Source: Jeotgalibaca porci (GTDB taxonomy: Bacteria > Bacillota > Bacilli > Lactobacillales > Aerococcaceae). Taken from it: 64,000 bases of DNA. A model generated the notes under the pieces. That model made no database searches. It was not told the DNA's origin and saw only the letters and a program-made list of their open reading frames with translations. Positions 58,610-64,000 of this stretch are shown one piece after another (position 1 is the first letter of the stretch; each line of letters begins with the position of its first letter). Made by a program: the position numbers and the translations under genes. The stretch covers positions 222,501 through 286,500 of the forward strand of contig NZ_CP049889.1 of assembly GCF_011299095.1 (NCBI RefSeq), given 5' to 3'.

Positions 58610-59539
58610 TCAGTTGAATGCGGCATTAATTTCTTCAATCATTAAGTGTGTGGATTCCAAACCGCCTCCGGATAGATACCACAAATCAGGAGATAAGACA
58701 ATTATACGTTCATTTTGTGCAGCGTTTGTTTTAGTAATAAAGGCATTATCTAATAACTGTAAATTTTCAGCTGTATCTACTTGAATAGCTTGTGAGCGGT
58801 CGATGACAAACAGAATATCCGGATTGATTTCTAAAATGCCCTCGTAACCAATTGTTTGTCCGTGTGTAGATGTTTCAATCTCAGCATTTACAGGCGTGAA
58901 TCCAAAGACATCGAAAATTTGTCCAAAACGTGAGCCCGAACTAAAAGCGGAAATAGCACCATCGTTTACTAATAATAAAAGAGCTTCCTCTTCTTTGAAT
59001 GCTGTCGTTTTTTCTTTCAAGTCTGCAATCTCTGTTTCCAATTCCGTCACTTTCGGTTCTGCATCTACTCCAAAAACATCTGCAATCACTTGAATGTTGT
59101 GTTGAACAGAGCCCCAGTAATCTGTTTGATCAACAGAAAGCTGTAAAACCGGTGCAATTTCTTGCAATTGTTCAGAGAAATCAGCTAAACGTCCAGAAAT
59201 GATAATCAAATCTGGCGCAAGTGTAATCAGCTTTTCCATGTCCGGTTCTTTCAAAGTTCCGACATTTTCCATTTCAGAAACAGTATCTTTTAAGTAACCA
59301 GGTACATTATTAGTCGCTGCACCAATGATATTCTCGGATAATCCCAAAGCATTCATTGTATCCAACATACCGAAGTCATAAACGACGACACGTTCCGGTT
59401 GGTATGGTATTTCCTGTTCACCGATTACATCCGTGACGGTGACGGTGACGGTTTCTTTAGCGACTGTTTCGGATGTTGGTGCTTGGCATGCTCCTAAAAA
59501 TAGAAGTGCTACTAAAAGTGTAAGGAGTTTCTTTGTCAT
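58610..59539 (-). CDS. yclQ: Iron-siderophore ABC transporter substrate-binding lipoprotein (YclQ/FatB-like)
   Basis: A class III binding protein of about 309 residues. The lipobox LFLGACQAP places the acylated Cys at about residue 18. FatB/CeuE-type features are PERVVVYDFGMLDTMNALG, LITLAPDLIIISGR, LFVIDRSQAI and DLWYLSGGGLESTHLMI. These proteins bind catecholate siderophores such as petrobactin. The start ATG 59539 is set by AAGGTGGAACCTAT. Gene order permease-permease-ATPase-SBP equals B. subtilis yclNOPQ. The actual siderophore is inference. Confidence 0.9.
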   Translation of the reverse strand: MTKKLLTLLVALLFLGACQAPTSETVAKETVTVTVTDVIGEQEIPYQPERVVVYDFGMLDTMNALGLSENIIGAATNNVPGYLKDTVSEMENVGTLKEPDMEKLITLAPDLIIISGRLADFSEQLQEIAPVLQLSVDQTDYWGSVQHNIQVIADVFGVDAEPKVTELETEIADLKEKTTAFKEEEALLLLVNDGAISAFSSGSRFGQIFDVFGFTPVNAEIETSTHGQTIGYEGILEINPDILFVIDRSQAIQVDTAENLQLLDNAFITKTNAAQNERIIVLSPDLWYLSGGGLESTHLMIEEINAAFN

Positions 59540-59556
59540 ATAGGTTCCACCTTTGT

Positions 59557-60315
59557 CTAGCTCATATGGTATAAGCAATATTTTTTACCTTTAATTATTT
59601 CAACTTCCATGTCGACATCAAACACTTCTTTTAAATGCTCGGAACAAATCACTTCATCGACCGTACCTGAATGACAAATCTTGCCGTCCTTCATTGCGAT
59701 AATATTATCTGAATAAGCAGCAGCAAAGTTGATATCATGTAGAACAACTAAAATGGTCTTGCCCAATTCGTCCGCCATATTCCGAATCGTCTGCATCACG
59801 ACAATGCTTTGCTTCATATCTAAGTTATTGAGCGGTTCGTCCAGCAGGATATAGTCTGTATCTTGGACCAGTATCATCGCCAGGGCTGCGCGCTGAAGCT
59901 GCCCGCCGGATAAGGTATCTAAATACCGATCACCGTAGCTTTCTAAATCTAAATACCCCAACACCTTATCGATGACTTCGTAATCTTCCGTCGTCAAGCG
60001 CCCTTTGGAGTAGGGAAAACGGCCAAAGGACAACAGTTCACGCACGGTCATTTTTACTTGGTATGTATTTTGTTGTTTCAAAATGGCGATTTCCTTCGCA
60101 AGTTCGTCAGTCCGCCATTTCGTAATTTCTTTTCCTTTAATTAAGACATGCCCACTGTCTTTACTTAACAGACGGCACATTGTTGATAGCAACGTGCTCT
60201 TCCCTGCTCCGTTTGGCCCAATGAATGCAGTAACGGTTCCTTGTTCGAGTTCTAAGTTAATATCTTTTAAAATGCAGGTCTCGCATATATTTTTACAAAG
60301 ATTATTTACCTTCAT
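59557..60315 (-). CDS. yclP: Iron-siderophore ABC transporter ATPase (YclP/FatE-like)
   Basis: A 252-residue ABC ATPase for siderophore uptake. The Walker A site FIGPNGAGKSTLLSTMC is at about residues 31-47, the signature LSGGQLQRAALAM at about 137, and Walker B YILLDEPLNNLD at about 157, with the switch His in VLHDINFAAAYSD. An unusual N-terminal LCKNICETCILKD segment contains three Cys where relatives carry a short aromatic A-loop. The ATG 60315 overlaps the upstream permease stop as ATGA. Confidence 0.93.
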   Translation of the reverse strand: MKVNNLCKNICETCILKDINLELEQGTVTAFIGPNGAGKSTLLSTMCRLLSKDSGHVLIKGKEITKWRTDELAKEIAILKQQNTYQVKMTVRELLSFGRFPYSKGRLTTEDYEVIDKVLGYLDLESYGDRYLDTLSGGQLQRAALAMILVQDTDYILLDEPLNNLDMKQSIVVMQTIRNMADELGKTILVVLHDINFAAAYSDNIIAMKDGKICHSGTVDEVICSEHLKEVFDVDMEVEIIKGKKYCLYHMS

Positions 60316-61265
60316 GCTTTTTTCCGCTCCTTCCAGAGTAAGACAAAGAATAGAATTCCACCAAACCATTCAATAATGATGCTGGCATTCGTTTGAAATT
60401 GGAAAACTTGTTCAACCATGAATTGGCCCATTAAGAGTGCTATAAAACCCAGTAAGCTGGTTGCCAGAAACAAGACATCCATGCGGTACGTTCGAAAGAG
60501 CAGATAGGCCAAGTTAGCTGTCGTAAAGCCAAGGAACATCATGGGTCCCACTAAAGCGGCAGAAACAGCTGATAGAATAACGATTTGGAGCAGGACTTTC
60601 TTAATTTGCTTATTGGTATCAATTCCAAGGTTAACAGCCTGTTCGGTTCCCATTCTCAGAACTTCCAAGGTTTTGCGATTGTTCCACAAGGAAATAATAA
60701 TCGGAACAACCAACAAAATGGCCAGGATAAGGACAAGTGTGTTCACATTTTGAAACGTTGGAAAGAGTTTCATTTGCAAACGATCGTACTCGTTGGGGTC
60801 CATGAGTACTTGAAAAAAGGTAGAAATGCTGCTGAAAAGCATTCCAATAACCATTCCAATTAATAGAACACTATGTAGGTCATAGCTGATGTTTTGCCAT
60901 GAGAAGCGGCTGAGGGCCCAAAAGCTGAGAACCATAATCGCAACGACCAACAAAAATTGCGTGGCTGGCAACAACGTGGTTTGAATGAAACGAAAACCAA
61001 AGAAATACAACAGCGTTTGAATCAAACGGTAAAAGGACTCCATTCCTAAAATACCCGGTGTTAGAAAGCGACTATTGACGATGCATTGAAAGGCTAGCGT
61101 TGAAATGGAACTGCTCACCCCCACTAATAGGAAGATAAGCACCTTTTTTGCTCGTAATTGTATAATTAACGGGTATGCAAAAGTATTTCCCCAAAAGAGA
61201 TAGAGTAAAAATGTGACGACCGTAATAATGAGGAGTGATTTAAATGGAAACTGACTCTTTTTCAT
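60312..61265 (-). CDS. yclO: Iron-siderophore ABC transporter permease (YclO/FatC-like)
   Basis: A FecCD-family permease of 317 residues with about nine or ten membrane helices. The loop GTEQAVNLGIDTNKQIKKVL resembles the ATPase-coupling EAA-like segment. LVGPMMFLGFTTANLAYLLF and the VEQVFQFQTNASIIIEWFGG C-terminus are typical. It overlaps the upstream permease (ATGA) and the downstream ATPase (ATGA), so the operon is fully coupled. Confidence 0.92.
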   Translation of the reverse strand: MKKSQFPFKSLLIITVVTFLLYLFWGNTFAYPLIIQLRAKKVLIFLLVGVSSSISTLAFQCIVNSRFLTPGILGMESFYRLIQTLLYFFGFRFIQTTLLPATQFLLVVAIMVLSFWALSRFSWQNISYDLHSVLLIGMVIGMLFSSISTFFQVLMDPNEYDRLQMKLFPTFQNVNTLVLILAILLVVPIIISLWNNRKTLEVLRMGTEQAVNLGIDTNKQIKKVLLQIVILSAVSAALVGPMMFLGFTTANLAYLLFRTYRMDVLFLATSLLGFIALLMGQFMVEQVFQFQTNASIIIEWFGGILFFVLLWKERKKA

Positions 61266-62221
61266 ACGCGGCGCACCTCCTTAAACAACAAATACAAGAA
61301 GATAGCCCCAGCAATAATTCCCAGTATTAATTGCACCGGCACTTCATAGGGAGCAATGAGGGAACGCGAGATAATATCGCATATGAGGAGAAAAAATCCA
61401 CCTGTTAAAGCAACTTTTTGATGCGTTTTCTTTATGTTATCACCGTATTTCATGGCAATAATATTCGGAATAATCACTCCCAAAAATGGTAGACTGCCTG
61501 CTGTAATCAAGATAACTGCAACAGTCACAGAAACGAGGAGACTGGCCGAACCGACAACCCATTTGAATGAAATACCTAATGATTGGGCAGCGTCTTCTCC
61601 CATTCTAACGACCGTTAAGTAATCAGCGAAGAAATATAAACCAATAACGAGTATTAAAGCAAAGTAAATCAGTTCGTATTGCCCTTGGATAATCAGAGAA
61701 AAGTTCCCTTGTAACCATGCGGCAATATTTTGATTCAAATCGTAACGAAACGCTAAAAAATTACTAAATCCTCCGACTATATTTCCAAACATCAGTCCCA
61801 ATAAAGGAATGAGGAGTTGTTTCTTCATAGGGAAGCGACTGGTTAGAAATAAAAAGAACACTGTTCCTATCGTGGCAAACGCAAATGTAAAGAGCATTTC
61901 CCACATTTGGGTCATATTAGGTAAGACAATCATTGCGAGAACCATTCCTAATTTAGCGGACTCTACTGTTCCGATTGTATCGGGCGCAGCAAAGCGATTT
62001 TGCGTAATCGTCTGCATCACCATTCCGGATAAAGCCAATCCTGATCCGGCCAAGAACACACTAACAGTTCGGGGGATGCGGGATGATCCAAAAATAAATA
62101 ATGCGTCCATATCCCCAGTCACAATACTTCCCACTGAAATATCGGCTGTCCCGACAATTAACGAAAGAAGGACTATGAGAATGAGCGGTATTATTCGTAT
62201 CAGCTTTTTGAGCATAAGCAT
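61262..62221 (-). CDS. yclN: Iron-siderophore ABC transporter permease (YclN/FatD-like)
   Basis: A FecCD-family permease of 319 residues and first gene of the importer operon. Typical segments are SSRIPRTVSVFLAGSGLALS, GMVMQTITQNRFAAPDTIG and the coupling loop GEDAAQSLGISFKWVVG, then GSLPFLGVIIPNI. Two start codons are possible, ATG 62221 and ATG 62215, neither with a strong ribosome site. A Fur box lies 20 nt upstream. Confidence 0.92.
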   Translation of the reverse strand: MLMLKKLIRIIPLILIVLLSLIVGTADISVGSIVTGDMDALFIFGSSRIPRTVSVFLAGSGLALSGMVMQTITQNRFAAPDTIGTVESAKLGMVLAMIVLPNMTQMWEMLFTFAFATIGTVFFLFLTSRFPMKKQLLIPLLGLMFGNIVGGFSNFLAFRYDLNQNIAAWLQGNFSLIIQGQYELIYFALILVIGLYFFADYLTVVRMGEDAAQSLGISFKWVVGSASLLVSVTVAVILITAGSLPFLGVIIPNIIAMKYGDNIKKTHQKVALTGGFFLLICDIISRSLIAPYEVPVQLILGIIAGAIFLYLLFKEVRRV

Positions 62222-62240
62222 GACTCATTTCTATCTATAT

Positions 62241-62269
62241 TTTCAATTGAGAATCATTCTCAATTGAAA
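62241..62269. promoter_or_regulatory. Perfect palindromic Fur box upstream of the siderophore importer
   Basis: A 29-bp perfect palindrome with 14-nt arms TTTCAATTGAGAAT and ATTCTCAATTGAAA around one C. The core TTGAGAATCATTCTCAA matches the Fur consensus. It sits immediately upstream of yclN and should confer iron repression. Confidence 0.92.
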
Positions 62270-62371
62270 TTAAAAATAATAAGGGATTTGGTTCCCTTTA
62301 CTTTGAAACTATGTGAGGATAAAAACATAAAAAATTGAAACACTATTCTTCTAAGTTTTAAGAGACATAAC

Positions 62372-62428
62372 CATTACTAATAGTAATGAATACCCTTAAA
62401 AGGTATCATGAAGATTTGAAATCGTCAA
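62372..62428 (-). promoter_or_regulatory. Candidate upstream promoter with adjacent 17-bp palindrome
   Basis: Minus-strand TTGACG (62423-62428), 17-base spacer, TACCTT (62400-62405), followed by the perfect palindrome CATTACTAATAGTAATG (62372-62388) near the expected start point. If used for yclN it would give a leader of about 170 nt that includes the Fur box. The rest of 62222-62559 shows only the probable weak promoter of the plus-strand hydrolase gene (CATACT near 62522). Confidence 0.5.
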
Positions 62429-62559
62429 TGAAAATTATGATTATTTGTTCAATATCGAACATGCTTCCTCTCTCATTGTTTTGTAAGAGTATTGCTGTTT
62501 CAAAATATAGATATTTATGTCATACTAGATAAGATAATTTTTAGGAGGAGGCTTTCGAT

Positions 62560-63303
62560 ATGAAACCAATTATTGGCGTATCCGGGACGCAACTATTGAA
62601 CCCGGCAAGAGGATTTGAAGGAACGTTGGTGGCTTATACACCGCAAAACTATATCGACACAGTCCAAGGCGTAGGAGCGACTCCTATTATGTTACCAGTT
62701 GGAACTGCTGAAGACGCAAAAAACATGGTTGCACTTATTGATGCATTAATCCTTACAGGTGGGCATGACGTGAACCCAGCATTGTATGGAGAAGAACCTC
62801 ATCGTAACTTGACTGGTATTTTCCCAAAAAGAGATGCGTTTGACTTCGCTCTATATGCTGCTGCAATTGAAAAGGGCATCCCTGTTTTGGGTGTGTGCCG
62901 CGGATTACAAATCATTAACGTGTATCATGGTGGGTCTTTATACCAAGATTTACCATCACAATACGGTGATGAACTATTATTACATGTTCAAAAAGCACCT
63001 TTTGATATTCCGATGCACAGCATCTCTGTTCAAACTGAGAGTCGTTTATACGAGGCAGTCGGCGCACATACAAGAGTCAATACCTTCCATCACCAAGCTA
63101 TCAAGCAGTTGGGCAATGATTTAAAGGCTGTTGCACATAGTGTAGATGGTATTGTCGAGGCAATTGAATCTGCTGATCCAAACATTGATATGATTGCCTT
63201 GCAATGGCATCCAGAAATTATGGCAACTACAGATACAGCAAACAACCGTCTCTTTGAAGACTTGGTTGCGCGTGCTGCGAAAGCAAAACTAAAATTAAGT
63301 TAA
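62560..63303 (+). CDS. Class I glutamine amidotransferase-like hydrolase (gamma-glutamyl-GABA hydrolase family, PuuD-like)
   Basis: A peptidase C26 protein of 247 residues. The nucleophile elbow PVLGVCRGLQIINV gives Cys113; FHHQAIKQLG and the catalytic His/Glu in LQWHPEIM complete the triad, and ALILTGGHDVNPALYGEEP is the family oxyanion region. Relatives split gamma-glutamyl compounds such as gamma-glutamyl-GABA. No synthetase partner is fused or adjacent. The start ATG 62560 follows TTTAGGAGGAGGCTTTCGAT. Substrate unknown. Confidence 0.92.
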   Translation: MKPIIGVSGTQLLNPARGFEGTLVAYTPQNYIDTVQGVGATPIMLPVGTAEDAKNMVALIDALILTGGHDVNPALYGEEPHRNLTGIFPKRDAFDFALYAAAIEKGIPVLGVCRGLQIINVYHGGSLYQDLPSQYGDELLLHVQKAPFDIPMHSISVQTESRLYEAVGAHTRVNTFHHQAIKQLGNDLKAVAHSVDGIVEAIESADPNIDMIALQWHPEIMATTDTANNRLFEDLVARAAKAKLKLS

Positions 63304-63310
63304 TGAATAG

Positions 63311-63352
63311 AAAAAGACCATCCCCGAGTGCGCGCTCCGGAATGGTCTTTTT
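63311..63352. terminator. Bidirectional terminator between the hydrolase and maf
   Basis: AAAAAGACCAT / ATGGTCTTTTT outer stem enclosing a GC-rich inner stem (CCCGAG/CTCCGG-like). The minus-strand end overlaps the maf stop region. Confidence 0.88.
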
Positions 63353-63353
63353 C

Positions 63354-63968
63354 TTATGTGTGTGGATATAACGTCATTAAAGCTTGATTGACATGGCTTA
63401 TAGGCAAACCAATAACACTGGTATAATCTCCTTTTACTTCTTTAACCCAGATACTTGGCATTTCTTGAATGCCATATGCCCCTGCTTTATCCATCGGGCT
63501 CCCGGAACGAATGTACTTCAACACTTGTTCCTCAATGGTATCCGACCACTCCCAGAACGTGACTTCTGTTTTAACAGAAAAGTTTTTTTGGTGTGTCGTA
63601 TTCATGATATGGACACCGGTAATAACACTGTGTGTTTGACCAAAATAAGAACGTAACATGGCAAAGGCTTCTGCTTCATCAGTCGGTTTCCCTAAGACAC
63701 GGTCTTTAAAAAGAACCACTGTATCTGCACCAATGATGGTAGCGTCCGGGTTGGCAATAAAAATCTTTTTAGCTTTCTGCTTTGCAAGTTGCTCCACTAA
63801 TAACGTGGCCACTTGAATAAAGGGCTGATCTGCATTTTTTTGAAGGATATTGTCCGTCACTTCTTTCTCATCAACATCTGCTACTTGGATATCAAAATCT
63901 GGCGTGATAAGACGTAGCAAATCTTTCCGACGTGGTGATTGACTGGCTAAAATTAGTTTTTGCTTCAT
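63354..63968 (-). CDS. maf: Maf family nucleoside triphosphate pyrophosphatase
   Basis: Hydrolyses non-canonical or modified nucleoside triphosphates to monophosphates, probably dTTP/UTP-type for the YhdE branch. The N-terminal substrate loop LILASQSPRRKDLL, the catalytic IIGADTVV, LGKPTDEAEAFAML and SPMDKAGAYGIQ with GDYTSVIGLPI are visible. The length of 204 residues is normal. Start ATG 63968 has AAAGGGGAAATGAAGA upstream. Only 32 bases remain beyond it, too few to identify the upstream gene. Confidence 0.95.
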   Translation of the reverse strand: MKQKLILASQSPRRKDLLRLITPDFDIQVADVDEKEVTDNILQKNADQPFIQVATLLVEQLAKQKAKKIFIANPDATIIGADTVVLFKDRVLGKPTDEAEAFAMLRSYFGQTHSVITGVHIMNTTHQKNFSVKTEVTFWEWSDTIEEQVLKYIRSGSPMDKAGAYGIQEMPSIWVKEVKGDYTSVIGLPISHVNQALMTLYPHT

Positions 63969-64000
63969 TCTTCATTTCCCCTTTAGAGTGAATTGCCCAT

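Noticed and set aside
63969-64000. End of another gene upstream of maf
   Set aside because: A minus-strand stop codon occurs in the last 32 bases, but too little sequence is present to support a gene.

Overview
The window looks like the chromosome of a low-to-mid GC Gram-positive coccus or rod of the order Lactobacillales, most like the Carnobacteriaceae. This rests on gene content (YutD, YuiD, YumC, CcpN, YclNOPQ-like and SUF genes in Firmicutes arrangements), strong AGGAGG ribosome sites, frequent GTG/TTG starts, and M-box and NiCo riboswitches. I cannot fix the genus. I see no rRNA, tRNA, CRISPR or prophage.

Layout. 1-1.9 kb: a truncated MgtA-type P-type ATPase behind an M-box riboswitch and a short acidic leader ORF. 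1.9-4.8 kb: pgi, an unknown gene, an S1-domain protein and a cyclophilin. 4.9-10.5 kb: yuiD, yumC and pgpA converge on a yunD-yutD-yutF-membrane protein operon. 10.6-15.3 kb: a MarR regulator diverging from a quinone oxidoreductase, then cysK-cysE, pgeF and an unknown gene. 15.3-20.2 kb: a hairpin array, an orphan ribbon-helix-helix protein, and ppdK diverging from ccpN and its bifunctional kinase/phosphorylase gene. 20.3-24.4 kb: a P1B-4 metal ATPase under a NiCo riboswitch, a dus gene and a DUF72 gene. 24.4-26.2 kb: an IS1182-like element whose transposase has an in-frame amber codon. 26.2-29.0 kb: small accessory genes, ansA and a NERD-domain protein.

29.1-36.9 kb is a nearly complete shikimate-to-phenylpyruvate cluster. 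One arm reads pheA-aroF-aroB-aroA-aroC-chorismate mutase on the minus strand, the other aroE-aroK-aroQ on the plus strand. The pheA arm is preceded by a leader that encodes a 17-residue peptide rich in Trp, Tyr and Phe and ends in a strong intrinsic terminator, which suggests ribosome-mediated attenuation. 36.9-44.2 kb: a PH-domain protein, a membrane-anchored nuclease, brnQ and the scrR-scrA-scrB sucrose operon. 44.3-46.5 kb: flotillin and NfeD. 46.6-50.8 kb: a sugar ABC importer (no ATPase) with a LacI regulator. 51.2-53.2 kb: a nitroreductase and an M20 peptidase. 53.4-62.3 kb: a sufCDSUB operon downstream of a YclNOPQ-like catechol-siderophore importer with a perfect palindromic Fur box. 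The window closes with a class I glutamine amidotransferase-like hydrolase and Maf.

The most unusual signal is a family of intergenic four-hairpin arrays at about 28.94-29.10, 37.33-37.50 and 51.89-52.05 kb, all between convergent genes, with a related one at 15.38-15.56 kb. In two of them the architecture is identical to the base: hairpins of 24, 34, 34 and 24 nt separated by exactly 16 nt, while loops and spacers share no sequence. A third keeps the short-long-long-short plan with unrelated stem sequence. I know of no described element with this design.
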